Assembly: GCA_963668655.2 (NCBI GenBank)
Contig: CAXXPQ010000004.1
Span: 1,090,122-1,154,121 of the forward strand
DNA: 64,000 bases
Direction of reading: 5' to 3'
Source of the DNA: G963668655 sp963668655
GTDB lineage: Bacteria; Myxococcota_A; SURF-8
How positions within the stretch are numbered: the stretch's first letter is position 1; each line of letters starts with the position of its first letter. Of the stretch, positions 50,005 to 59,592 are shown one piece after another. The translations under genes were made by a program, and so were the position numbers. The notes under the pieces were generated by a model. It was not told where the DNA came from. It did not search any database and worked only from the letters and a program-made list of their open reading frames with translations.

Positions 50005-51133
50005 ACGCGCCAAAACCTCCGCTCCCATGGGCTGGCTGTTGTTCACGGGTGTCCTGGCGGTGGCCATGCAGATCCCGAAATCCCTGCCCCTGGCGCTCGG
50101 CGGACTTCTGCTGCTCCTGGGTTTCTTCCTCGTTACGGACCGCGGCGTGCTGAGAAGCATCGGCAATCCGCGTTTCTGGATCGTGGGACTGCTGATCTCC
50201 GGCGTATCCGGGCTGGTTTTGGGAAAGCGACACATCGACGTCTACGGCCTGCCGCTGTCGGTGGACGGTCTGGAGACCGGACTTCTGATCGTCGTGCGGG
50301 CGGCCATTTTCATTTCCTTTCTCATGGCGCTTTCCCGGCGGATGAGCGCGGATTTCCTTGTGCGCGCGTTTTCCCGGCTGGGCATGCCCCAACTCGGGGC
50401 GGGGTTCGCGCTGGCGGTGAAACTGCTCCCCCGCATGCTGGATATCTGGACATCGGGCTTGCGCGAAGGGCAAAGCGGAATTTCGGATCGGATTCTGAGG
50501 ATGCTGGCCGGGGCGGCGGATCTGGCCGACGAAATCGCCCGGGATACGGGAGCCTGGATGGCCCCGAGGAGAAACGCCATGCCGTTCGTCGTGACGGGAC
50601 CGAAAGGCAGCGGGAAAAGCCATTTCCTTCTGATGCTCGCCGAGAGGCTGCAAGCCGAGGGGCTGCGGGCGGAGGGATTCATCCAGCCGAGCGTTTTCGA
50701 GGGCGAAAAGCGCCTGGGCTACGACCTGCTTTTCCTTCCGGAGGGACGTCGGCGCGTCCTGGCGCGCGCGGCCGACGCTCCCGGCGTTTCGGTGCGCTGG
50801 CGGTTCGATGAATCCGTCTTCGAGGAGGCTCGCCGCCACCTGGAGAACGTGACGGACCGGGACACGACCCTGGTGGACGAGATCGGCGTGCTGGAACGCC
50901 AGGGCGGCGGCCATTGGCCCGCCCTGGCGCGCGTGCTTCCGTCGCGAGGCGGCGTGTGGGTGCTGAGCATCCGCCGGGGACTGGAGGAAACCATGGTCTC
51001 CCGGCTGGGATACGTAAACGCGCGCATCCTGCGCCTTCCCTCCGATGAGGCCGCTCGCGAGGCTTTCCTTCTGGACATCCTTCAATCCGCCCGCTCCGAG
51101 CGCGAGAAAAGAGAAACGCCCCGACCCGGGTGA
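49997..51133 (+). CDS. EcfT/CbiQ-like membrane domain fused to a THEP1-type NTPase
   Basis: A 378-residue two-part protein. Residues 10-190: several membrane helices and a T-component-type tail (LVRAFSRLGMPQLGAGF then ALAVKLLPRMLDIW then LREGQSG), which in EcfT/CbiQ forms the coupling helices that sit on the ABC ATPases. Residues 195-378: a P-loop NTPase with Walker A GPKGSGKS and the THEP1 signature LVDEIGVLE, plus GEKRLGYDLLFLPEG matching THEP1-family strands. No ABC ATPase gene is nearby. Strong GAGGAG 7 bases before an in-frame ATG at 50579 may also yield the NTPase alone (184 residues, usual THEP1 size). Confidence 0.7.
   Translation: MPERAKTSAPMGWLLFTGVLAVAMQIPKSLPLALGGLLLLLGFFLVTDRGVLRSIGNPRFWIVGLLISGVSGLVLGKRHIDVYGLPLSVDGLETGLLIVVRAAIFISFLMALSRRMSADFLVRAFSRLGMPQLGAGFALAVKLLPRMLDIWTSGLREGQSGISDRILRMLAGAADLADEIARDTGAWMAPRRNAMPFVVTGPKGSGKSHFLLMLAERLQAEGLRAEGFIQPSVFEGEKRLGYDLLFLPEGRRRVLARAADAPGVSVRWRFDESVFEEARRHLENVTDRDTTLVDEIGVLERQGGGHWPALARVLPSRGGVWVLSIRRGLEETMVSRLGYVNARILRLPSDEAAREAFLLDILQSARSEREKRETPRPG
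50566..50581 (+). promoter_or_regulatory. Internal ribosome-binding site and in-frame ATG within the EcfT-THEP1 gene
   Basis: GAGGAG (50566-50571), 7-nt spacing, ATG (50579-50581) in the same frame, at the junction of the membrane and NTPase parts. It suggests the gene may give two products. Confidence 0.5.
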
Positions 51134-51143
51134 GGTCGAGGCG
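51107..51143 (-). terminator. Terminator of metK
   Basis: Stem 51117-51126 with 51134-51143 (one mismatch), loop of 7, followed on the minus strand by TTTCTCTTTT. It overlaps the 3' end of the convergent EcfT-THEP1 gene. Confidence 0.6.
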
Positions 51144-51190
51144 CTTATGGTCGTTGAGCGGAATCCGAAGAATCACGGAAAACGAGGCTC

Positions 51191-52357
<1,167 letters not shown>

Positions 52358-52447
52358 ATGCCCCTCCTGATGGGTGGTGCCGAAGCGTCCGGCGGAACCC
52401 GCCTTGGGCCCGGCGAAAAGCACTGCGCTTGGGCGTTTCAACTCAGT

Positions 52448-52476
52448 TGCATACCACCGGAGCCATGGGAAGTCAA
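52448..52476 (-). promoter_or_regulatory. Candidate sigma70 promoter of metK
   Basis: Minus strand: TTGACT (52471-52476), 17-bp spacer, TATGCA (52448-52453). Confidence 0.6.
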
Positions 52477-52525
52477 GCGGAGTCATCACAAGTCGCACCG
52501 GATAACGTCCACACCATCAAATTGT

Positions 52526-52555
52526 TTGACGCTTCGCGGCCTCCCGTGGTATTTT
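52526..52555 (+). promoter_or_regulatory. Candidate sigma70 promoter of glyQS
   Basis: TTGACG (52526-52531), 18-bp spacer, TATTTT (52550-52555). Confidence 0.55.
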
Positions 52556-52603
52556 CCCGCCCGGTGCTTGTTGAGAAAAGCGGGCCAATGGAAGGAAATT
52601 ACC

Positions 52604-53572
52604 GTGACATTCCAAGAACTTATACTCGTACTGCAAAATTACTGGACACGACGCGGCTGTCTGATCGTCCAACCCCACGACCTGGAAACCGGAGCAGGAA
52701 CCTTCAACCCCCATTCCTTTTTGCGGGTGCTGGGACCGGAACCCTGGAAGGCCGCTTACGTCGAACCGTGCCGACGCCCCACGGACGGGCGCTACGGAGA
52801 AAACCCCAACCGACTGCAACGCTATTACCAGTTCCAGGTCATTCTGAAACCTTCGCCGCTGAACGTTCAGGAACTTTACCTGGACAGTTTGAAGGAACTG
52901 GGCATCGATCCGCTGAAGCACGACATCCGTTTCGTGGAGGACGACTGGGAAAGCCCCACCCTGGGCGCCTGGGGCCTGGGCTGGGAAGTCTGGTCGGACG
53001 GCATGGAGATCTCCCAGTTCACTTATTTCCAGCAGGTGGGCGGCATCGATCTGAAACCCGTCACGGCGGAGCTGACCTACGGACTGGAGCGCATCGCCAT
53101 GTACCTCCAGGACGTGGACAACGTATACGATCTGGAGTGGAACGACGGCGTGAAATACGGCGACGTCCACCATCAGGACGAGATCGACTGGAGCCGGTAC
53201 AATTTCGAAAACGCCGATACGGATCTGCACTTCGAACTGTTCAATCGGTACGAACGGGAAGCCGTGCGCCTGTTCGATCTCGGCTTGCCGGTGCCCGCCT
53301 ACGATTACTGCCTGAAGTGCTCCCACGCCTTCAACATGCTGGACGCCCGCCGGGCCATCTCCGTGACGGAGCGCCAGCATTACATCGCCCGGGTGCGCAA
53401 CCTGGCCAAAAAGAGCGCGGAAGGGTACGTCATCCAGCGGCACGACATGGGATTTCCGCTTCTTTCAAGGCTTCCGGAAGCGGAGCGGGCCCGCATGGCC
53501 GGCACCTGGACCCAGACGGTGGAACGCATCCAGAAACAGCGCAACGCGAAGCGGCGCAAATCCCAAAGCTGA
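52604..53572 (+). CDS. glyQ: Glycyl-tRNA synthetase alpha subunit
   Basis: A 322-residue class II synthetase subunit. It begins TFQELILVLQNYWTRRGCLIVQPHDLE and holds GAGTFNPHSFLRVLGPEPW and the motif VEPCRRPTDGRYGENPNRLQRYYQFQVILKP, typical of the bacterial alpha-subunit catalytic core. With GlyS it forms the alpha2-beta2 enzyme that charges tRNA-Gly. The start is GTG at 52604, 7 bases after GAAGGA; a nearby ATG is in another frame. glyS follows 16 bases after the stop. Confidence 0.97.
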   Translation: MTFQELILVLQNYWTRRGCLIVQPHDLETGAGTFNPHSFLRVLGPEPWKAAYVEPCRRPTDGRYGENPNRLQRYYQFQVILKPSPLNVQELYLDSLKELGIDPLKHDIRFVEDDWESPTLGAWGLGWEVWSDGMEISQFTYFQQVGGIDLKPVTAELTYGLERIAMYLQDVDNVYDLEWNDGVKYGDVHHQDEIDWSRYNFENADTDLHFELFNRYEREAVRLFDLGLPVPAYDYCLKCSHAFNMLDARRAISVTERQHYIARVRNLAKKSAEGYVIQRHDMGFPLLSRLPEAERARMAGTWTQTVERIQKQRNAKRRKSQS

Positions 53573-53588
53573 CAGGACGGTGACGATC

Positions 53589-55652
53589 ATGAGCGAACTG
53601 CTGTTTGAAATCGGATGCGAGGAAATCCCGGCCGGGTTCATCGAACCCGCCCTAAACGCCATGAAAGAGCGCCTTGCGGACTCCCTGAAGGCCCTGGGAC
53701 TGGAGCACGGCGAGATCCGGACCTTCGGAACTCCCCGCCGCCTGGGATTGGTGCTGGACGGCCTTCCGACGCGGCAGGCGGACCGGGAGGAAAAAGCCTA
53801 CGGCCCCAAGGTACAGATCTGCTTCGACGCGGACGGAAATCCCACCAAGGCCGTGCAAGGCTTCGCCCGGGGACAGGGCGTGGCGGTGGAGGATCTGCAA
53901 CAGGTGGAAGGCCCCAAGGGACGGTGCGTCATGGCCCTTCGGCAAGTGGAAGGAAGACCCACTCCGGACCTGCTGCCCGAGGTTCTCTCGGATCTCGTGC
54001 GACACGTCCCGTTCCGGAAATCCATGCACTGGGGCAGCCTGGACGAATCCTTCGCCCGGCCCGTCCATTGGATCCTGGCGCTTCTGGACGGCGCGGTGGT
54101 TCCGTTCCGCTTCGCCGGGATCGAAAGCGGAAACGAAAGCCGCGGGCATCGTTTCGCCGCCCCGGATCCCTTCCCGGTGAAAGATTCGAAGGAATTTTTC
54201 GCGCGGCTGGAAAACGCCTACGTGGTCGTGGACGCGGAAGAGCGCCGCGACCGGATCCGCGCGGCCTGCGAACGTCTGGCCAAGGAAGCGGGCGGGCGAG
54301 AGGTCGCCGGGGAAGACCTCATCCGGGAAGTGGCCAATCTGGTGGAATATCCCTTCCCGGCGCTGGGATCCTTCGAAGAGGAGTTTCTCCTGGTTCCGGC
54401 GCAGATTCTGGTTAACTCCATGACCTCCCACCAGCGCTATTTCCCCATCGACGACGGCAAGGGCAACCTGTTGCCGCGTTTCATCGTCGTATCGAACACA
54501 CCGGTGGAGGACGTCTCCGTGGCGGTGCGCGGCAACGAACGCGTTCTGCGCGCCCGGCTGGCCGACGCCCGCTTTTTCTACCGCGAGGACCGAAAGAAAA
54601 CCCTGGACGACTTCGCGGAGGGCCTCTCCCGGGTGACGTTCGAGGAAAAACTGGGCACCCTGGCCGAAAAAGTGGAGCGCATCAAGGAACACCTGCGCTA
54701 CCTGTCGCCCTTCATCCGAGAAGACGCGCTTTCGCCCGCCCTGCGCGCGGCGGAGATCTGCAAGGCGGACCTGTTGACGAACATCGTGGGAGAATTTCCC
54801 GACCTTCAGGGCGAAATGGGACGGATTTACGCCGAGTTGGAAGGCGAGGAACGTGAGGTTTTCGAGGCGATCGAACAGCATTACCGGCCGCGTTTCGCCG
54901 AAGACGAACTTCCCAAGACCGACACGGCCTGCCTGCTGGCCCTGGCCGACAAAATGGACACCATCGCGGGCTGCTTCGGCGTGGGGCTGATCCCCTCCGG
55001 AGCGGCGGACCCCTATGCTCTGCGTCGCCAGGCCCTGGGAATCCTTCGCATGCTGATCGACAGAAACTACCGCGTGCCGCTCTCGGACTGGATCGCCTTC
55101 TCCCTGAGCGCGCTCACGAGCAAACTCACACGAGATGCACAGGAGGTCGCGGGCGACCTGGCGAGTTTCTTCGAGGGACGCTATCGAAACATGCGCAAGA
55201 ACGACTTCGAGCCGGACGCCATCGCCGCCGTTCTAGGCGCGGGGTTCGACGTGCTTCCCGAAACGGAGAACAAGCTGTCCGCCTTGACGGAGTTCCAGAA
55301 GAAGGAAGAATTCAGGGAACTTGCGGCCGCTTTCAAACGGGTGATGAACATCCTGAAAGAGCGTCCCGAAGGCGTCATCGACCCGGATCTTTTCGCCCAC
55401 GAGGCGGAAAGCGAACTCTGGAAGCGATACCAGCAGGTGCGCGATGTGGCCGGAGTGGCCTTCCGGGAAAGCCGCTACCTGGACAGTTTGGAAGCCATGG
55501 TGGGACTGAAGGAACCCGTGGACCGCTTCTTCGACGACGTTCTGGTGATGGACAAGGACGAACAGATACGGAACAACCGCCTGATTCTCCTGGGCCATCT
55601 GGCGGATCTTTTCCTGAACGTCGCGGATTTCAAGAAAATCCAGACGGATTGA
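53589..55652 (+). CDS. glyS: Glycyl-tRNA synthetase beta subunit
   Basis: A 687-residue protein, usual length for the family. It opens with LLFEIGCEEIPAGFI, and carries the B-domain (GHRFAAPDPFPVKDSKEF), PEVLSDLVRHVPFRKSMHWG and, near the end, the HD-domain-like and anticodon-binding regions (KMDTIAGCFGVGLIPSGAADPYALRRQALG). It binds tRNA-Gly. The start at 53589 is preferred over an in-frame GTG at 53580, which leaves too little spacing from AGGA. Co-transcribed with glyQ. Confidence 0.97.
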   Translation: MSELLFEIGCEEIPAGFIEPALNAMKERLADSLKALGLEHGEIRTFGTPRRLGLVLDGLPTRQADREEKAYGPKVQICFDADGNPTKAVQGFARGQGVAVEDLQQVEGPKGRCVMALRQVEGRPTPDLLPEVLSDLVRHVPFRKSMHWGSLDESFARPVHWILALLDGAVVPFRFAGIESGNESRGHRFAAPDPFPVKDSKEFFARLENAYVVVDAEERRDRIRAACERLAKEAGGREVAGEDLIREVANLVEYPFPALGSFEEEFLLVPAQILVNSMTSHQRYFPIDDGKGNLLPRFIVVSNTPVEDVSVAVRGNERVLRARLADARFFYREDRKKTLDDFAEGLSRVTFEEKLGTLAEKVERIKEHLRYLSPFIREDALSPALRAAEICKADLLTNIVGEFPDLQGEMGRIYAELEGEEREVFEAIEQHYRPRFAEDELPKTDTACLLALADKMDTIAGCFGVGLIPSGAADPYALRRQALGILRMLIDRNYRVPLSDWIAFSLSALTSKLTRDAQEVAGDLASFFEGRYRNMRKNDFEPDAIAAVLGAGFDVLPETENKLSALTEFQKKEEFRELAAAFKRVMNILKERPEGVIDPDLFAHEAESELWKRYQQVRDVAGVAFRESRYLDSLEAMVGLKEPVDRFFDDVLVMDKDEQIRNNRLILLGHLADLFLNVADFKKIQTD

Positions 55653-55711
55653 GCCCGGACCCGCCGATCGAACGATTTGCAGGCGACCCAACGGGGATCC
55701 GGTAAAATATT

Positions 55712-55739
55712 TTGCGAATTCAGGCTTTTGTAATACACT
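55712..55739 (+). promoter_or_regulatory. Candidate promoter of the zinc-ribbon gene
   Basis: TTGCGA (55712-55717), 16-bp spacer, TACACT (55734-55739). Confidence 0.4.
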
Positions 55740-55800
55740 AAGCTGATGCCAAACCGTTTCGCCGGAGCGGTTCGAACCCGACTCAACCAAGGGGAAGAAC

Positions 55801-56208
55801 ATGGAACGCACCTATTATTGCCCGAAATGCAAGGCCACGCTGAATCCCAACGTCAAAATCATCCTGGTGCTGGTCAACGGCCCTCGCCGGGGCCTGATGC
55901 TAGCCAACCAGCAGCCGGGGAACTACGAGGCCATCCTGACCGATGATCTGGGCGTGAAGGAAGGCGATATCGTGGACTTCCACTGCCCGGTCTGCATGGC
56001 GGATCTCCGTGCGGACGTGGATCCCAACCTGGCGAAAATCTACTTCCGCGATCCGGACGGAACCAAGGGACGGGTGAATTTCTCGCGACGTTTCGGCGAA
56101 CAGGCCACCTTCCTCGTCACGAAGGAGAAAATCCAGTCCTACGGCGACAACGCCGAAGCCTACAACAACCTGAATTTCTTCGGAGCGGGCACCTTCGACG
56201 AAGACTGA
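55801..56208 (+). CDS. Small protein with a split zinc ribbon
   Basis: A 135-residue cytosolic protein. Two CxxC knuckles lie far apart (C7-P-K-C10 and C62-P-V-C65), with an intervening NVKIILVLVNG strand segment, as in split zinc ribbons. The C-terminal 70 residues are charged and mixed alpha/beta. It looks like a conserved hypothetical family; I do not recognise a function. AAGGGG lies 6 bases before the ATG. The next gene on the opposite strand ends 13 bp away. Confidence 0.75.
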   Translation: MERTYYCPKCKATLNPNVKIILVLVNGPRRGLMLANQQPGNYEAILTDDLGVKEGDIVDFHCPVCMADLRADVDPNLAKIYFRDPDGTKGRVNFSRRFGEQATFLVTKEKIQSYGDNAEAYNNLNFFGAGTFDED

Positions 56209-56221
56209 GCGGGAAAACGCC

Positions 56222-57865
56222 TTATTTTTCCACGCCTTCCACAATCAGAATCAGCGCGGCCATGCCTTCCGGATGTTCGGTGGATGTCGTCGCCACGCCG
56301 ATTTCCGTCCAGCGCGGCTGAAGAAAACCGGAGAAAGCGGCCAGATCGTCTTCGGATGCGACGTGAATCACGCTGACCAGTTTGACGGCGTCGCCGAATT
56401 CCTTGCGCATGGCCGATTCGGCCACCGACCGCAAAGCCTCCGACCCCAAACGCCCCTTGCGAATAGCGTCCTTCAGAATGCGATACGCCTTGCGGGTCAG
56501 CGGTTCGGTGCGGGCCTCCGGCAGGCCGATCCGGCGGCGGCGCTCGGCGAGTGTCGCCCAGAAAGCGCCCGACAGCGGACGCACGCCGGAAACCCGCCAG
56601 ATTTCGGGTTCTTCCAGACGCGCGAACAATTGCCCGACGATCCAGACGCGGCCCTCGTTGGAATAATCCACTCCCAGGCCGATGTGGGTGAAATCGCGGC
56701 TCAACAGGTTGCGGCGATGGGACGGGCTGTTGGCCAGACCGTCGAGCAGACCGGCCATGGACGGATGACGCCCCAGGTTTTCCCCCCAACTCGCCGGATG
56801 AAAACCGGCCCGGCGGATGCGCTCGCCCGGACCACGCCCTTTTTTATCGGTATGCAACAGTTTGCTTTCCGGAGAAATGGCGGCGATGCGGCGCTGTTCC
56901 AATCCGGAAAGTTCATCATGCAGAATCAGCGGCGACAGGCCGTTTTCCTCCCGTAAACGGTTGATCCAGCGAATAATTTCCGTACGTAGAGCGCCCTGGC
57001 TGACCATGACGGGCATGCGGAATTCCGGCGATTTGAAGCGCGGACTTCCTTCTCCGACGATCACGGCGATGACGGTGGCCACCACCGGCCCCCGGCCTTC
57101 GTCCACCACGAACTGAACCTCGTAGCCGCCCCGTTTTTCCAGTCGGAGCATCTGGGAAAAGCCGCCCGAGGCCACCAGCAGCGGACGCTCGGTCAGCACC
57201 TTGCCGGAAGGATCGGTCAGGTGGATTTCCAGCTTGCGAATGCCGGGAACCACGGACCCCGAAAGCGACAGACGCCCCGGTTCGTCCATTCGGCGGGGCA
57301 CGTTCTCCAGACGCACCAGACGGCGGGTCAGTAGAATCACCACCGCGAACTTGCCCCGATCCTCCACCAGCGCCGAACCGAAACGGTTCCAGCCTCCCGG
57401 AACCTCTTTTTCCGCCCAGTCCAGCATATCGGCCGAAAGCGTCACGGCGTTCAGCCCCACCAGAAACGAGCCCTTCACCTGATAATCGTCCACTTGAACC
57501 TGGCGAAGCAGCCGCCGCAGATCGTGCCGAGACCATTCCTTGCGCTCCTCCCGGCTCATCTCCAGAAGTTTCCGCGCCTCGCCCAACGCCGCCCGCCCCA
57601 GCGCCTCGTCCCGAACGGGCGGTTCGGCCCCTTTCAGTCCGAAGTGATGGCGGATGCGCTCGGCGAAACCTTCGTTCATCGTTTCGGAACCGTCCCGCAC
57701 GGATTCGCCGCTCTCCACGTTCACCACCTGTTCCGCTCTCGCTTCCCCTTCTCCCCCGGCGGGATCCTCCTCCGAACCGGAATCGGCAAACGCCGGGACG
57801 AAAAGCGCCAATAGGCACCAAACGGTGAAAACGGGAATTCTCGTCATGATGGGCCAATGCGCCAT
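56222..57865 (-). CDS. Secreted CAP-domain (SCP/PR-1-like) protein
   Basis: A 547-residue exported protein: signal peptide core VFTVWCLLALFVPAFA, then an acidic region, a middle domain of unknown fold (residues 90-290), a CAP domain (about 300-420) with the family signature residues INRLREENGLSPL, SWGENLGRHPS, SPSHRRNLLSRDFTHIGLG, and a C-terminal domain. CAP proteins are secreted and often bind lipid or act as proteins of host or cell-surface interplay; no enzymatic role is assumed. AAGGAG 5 bases upstream supports the start at 57865. Promoter upstream. Confidence 0.85.
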   Translation of the reverse strand: MAHWPIMTRIPVFTVWCLLALFVPAFADSGSEEDPAGGEGEARAEQVVNVESGESVRDGSETMNEGFAERIRHHFGLKGAEPPVRDEALGRAALGEARKLLEMSREERKEWSRHDLRRLLRQVQVDDYQVKGSFLVGLNAVTLSADMLDWAEKEVPGGWNRFGSALVEDRGKFAVVILLTRRLVRLENVPRRMDEPGRLSLSGSVVPGIRKLEIHLTDPSGKVLTERPLLVASGGFSQMLRLEKRGGYEVQFVVDEGRGPVVATVIAVIVGEGSPRFKSPEFRMPVMVSQGALRTEIIRWINRLREENGLSPLILHDELSGLEQRRIAAISPESKLLHTDKKGRGPGERIRRAGFHPASWGENLGRHPSMAGLLDGLANSPSHRRNLLSRDFTHIGLGVDYSNEGRVWIVGQLFARLEEPEIWRVSGVRPLSGAFWATLAERRRRIGLPEARTEPLTRKAYRILKDAIRKGRLGSEALRSVAESAMRKEFGDAVKLVSVIHVASEDDLAAFSGFLQPRWTEIGVATTSTEHPEGMAALILIVEGVEK

Positions 57866-57929
57866 GGCGGCTCCTTGCTGAAGGCGATGCGGGGTAGCCA
57901 ACCCGTTGGGATTCCACAAGAATACATTT

Positions 57930-57958
57930 AGTATACCGAATGGACCGCTCGAACGCAA
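57930..57958 (-). promoter_or_regulatory. Candidate sigma70 promoter of the CAP-domain gene
   Basis: Minus strand: TTGCGT (57953-57958), 17-bp spacer, TATACT (57930-57935). Confidence 0.6.
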
Positions 57959-58233
57959 GTTCGAACTCGCCGCCGATAATCACAAGCGCCCCCATCCATC
58001 CCCGGAACCCGAAGCGGCGGCCGGAGATGTTTTTCAGGCGGTACGCTCTCGCGACCGTCGCAAGGCGACCTCCAAAAATGGCTATTCGTCGCGAGAACGA
58101 ACGATTTCCGGATTCGGACGTTTTTCACAACCGCAGGCATATCAAACAAATACGTCGAGGATTGGGGAAAACGATCCGGATTGAAAAGATTCGTTCGCAG
58201 CGGAATATGGATTTTTAGAGGTTGCCGCAAACC

Positions 58234-58262
58234 TTGACAAGACCGGCGGCTTTGGATAGGGT
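58234..58262 (+). promoter_or_regulatory. Candidate sigma70 promoter of the PHA-system-like gene
   Basis: Perfect TTGACA (58234-58239), 17-bp spacer, TAGGGT (58257-58262). Confidence 0.6.
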
Positions 58263-58323
58263 GTTTTTCCACGAACCTGCACGATCGACGATTGCTTACG
58301 ATACATGCCAAGGAGATGCACGA

Positions 58324-58620
58324 ATGCCGAAGATCACGGTGAGCGAGAGCCATCAGTTCGAAAAAGACGAGTTGGAAACGCGAGTGGAAGAATACATGGT
58401 CAAACTGCGGGATCACAAGCTCAAAGCCATGAATTTCGATTTTAGCTGGAAGCCCGGCAAGACCGGCCTGGATATCAGCGGCAAGGGCTTCAAGGGGTTC
58501 AGTTCGCTGGAAGGAAACACCGTGACCATGACCCTGGATCTTTCGCTGATGCTGAGCCCCTTCAAAGGGCAGGTGGAAGAAATGCTGAAAAAAGGTCTGA
58601 CCCGGGTTTTGCAGAAATAA
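58324..58620 (+). CDS. Polyhydroxyalkanoic-acid-system family small protein
   Basis: A 98-residue protein that resembles the PHA-granule-region family: it opens with the MPKITVSESHQF strand and helix, continues with a second strand pair (MNFDFSWKPGKTGLDISGKG) and ends with a Leu/Met-rich helix (FKGQVEEMLKKGLTRVL). Family members lie near PHA synthesis genes in some proteobacteria, but none is adjacent here; the name describes fold similarity, not proven function. AAGGAGAT precedes the ATG. The next gene, a lipoprotein, starts 46 bp downstream and may be co-transcribed. Confidence 0.7.
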   Translation: MPKITVSESHQFEKDELETRVEEYMVKLRDHKLKAMNFDFSWKPGKTGLDISGKGFKGFSSLEGNTVTMTLDLSLMLSPFKGQVEEMLKKGLTRVLQK

Positions 58621-58666
58621 CCCGGACGAAATACGCGGGATAACCCTAATTCGGAGGAGGTGCGCG

Positions 58667-59476
58667 ATGAGAAGATTCGGACTCACCGCGATGATGCTGG
58701 CGCTTTGGCTGGCGTTTTCCGGCTGCGAGGAGAAGGTCAGCAAACCCAAGACCCAGGATCCCCTGGAAGCGTTGACCTACGAATACCTGACGGTCATCAA
58801 GGCGAAGGACTGGGACAAGGCTTTCGGAATGCTGTCGGCGGATACGCAGAAGTATTACGACAAGAAAGAGTTCACGGAATGGGCCACCACGTTCATCCTC
58901 CCGAAAGTGGACGCCGTGTACGTCACGAAAATCACGAAACACAAACTGGACGCGGAGATCAAAACCGAGTTCAAGCCCCAAAGTTCCTGGGCGACCTACA
59001 ACACCATGGAACAGGCCAAGGTCAACCTGAACGTCGTGTTCAAGGACGGCAAATGGTGGATCCATTACGCCGACATCGTGGCCAAGGGCATGGAAAAGGA
59101 GCAATGGGAAAAAGAGCGCCAGGAACGCGTGGCCAAGTGGGAGCCGTTCCTGAAATTCCACGACTTCCGGGTGGAAAACAAAATCACGGACAACGGCCCC
59201 ATGCTGGTGGTCGATGGAAAACTGGAAAACACCGGGGATGAAACGGTGGAGATGGTGCAGACCATGGTGAAGTTCTTCGGCCCGAAGGGAGAAACGGTCT
59301 ACAGTGTCGTGGTGGTTCCGATCTACGTTTCCAAGTGGGACGAAACCAAGAAAGCCCTGGGACCGAAGGAAACCCGTGAATTCACGGAATCCATCAGTTC
59401 CGAGATTCCGGACACCTGGGTGGGCAAGTTCGAACGGGTGTTGTACGACGCCGGCAACATGCCCACGCCCCAATAG
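58667..59476 (+). CDS. Lipoprotein with NTF2-like and beta-sandwich domains
   Basis: A 269-residue lipoprotein with lipobox AFSGC. Residues 30-150 have the helix-then-sheet pattern of NTF2-like domains (YEYLTVIKAKDWDKAFGMLSADTQ), and residues 165-265 a beta-sandwich like FxLYD domains (VDGKLENTGDETVEMVQTMVKFFGPKGE). Both are common in periplasmic or surface lipoproteins without enzyme activity. GGAGGAGG stands 7 bases before the ATG. A strong bidirectional terminator follows. Confidence 0.75.
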   Translation: MRRFGLTAMMLALWLAFSGCEEKVSKPKTQDPLEALTYEYLTVIKAKDWDKAFGMLSADTQKYYDKKEFTEWATTFILPKVDAVYVTKITKHKLDAEIKTEFKPQSSWATYNTMEQAKVNLNVVFKDGKWWIHYADIVAKGMEKEQWEKERQERVAKWEPFLKFHDFRVENKITDNGPMLVVDGKLENTGDETVEMVQTMVKFFGPKGETVYSVVVVPIYVSKWDETKKALGPKETREFTESISSEIPDTWVGKFERVLYDAGNMPTPQ

Positions 59477-59531
59477 AACCGCCATCGGAATCCGATTCCC
59501 CGGGGAGCGCCTCCCCGGCGATTCTTCCAAA

Positions 59532-59570
59532 GAAAACCCCCGAGCCGCTGGGCTTCGGGGGTTTTCTTTT
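59532..59570. terminator. Bidirectional terminator between the lipoprotein and PFK genes
   Basis: A 12-bp core stem plus 3 more pairs across a 1-nt bulge (left arm from 59532, right arm to 59566), followed by TTTT on plus and, on minus, by TTTTCTTT. It can stop both convergent transcripts. Confidence 0.85.
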
Positions 59571-59592
59571 CGCTTCTTCGGAGGTTTTCCGG

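Larger units (their letters stand above)
57866..58323. other. 458-bp divergent intergenic region
   Basis: It holds the CAP-gene promoter (57930-57958, minus) and the promoter of the next plus-strand gene (58234-58262). The middle part (58000-58200) shows nothing I can assign. Confidence 0.65.
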
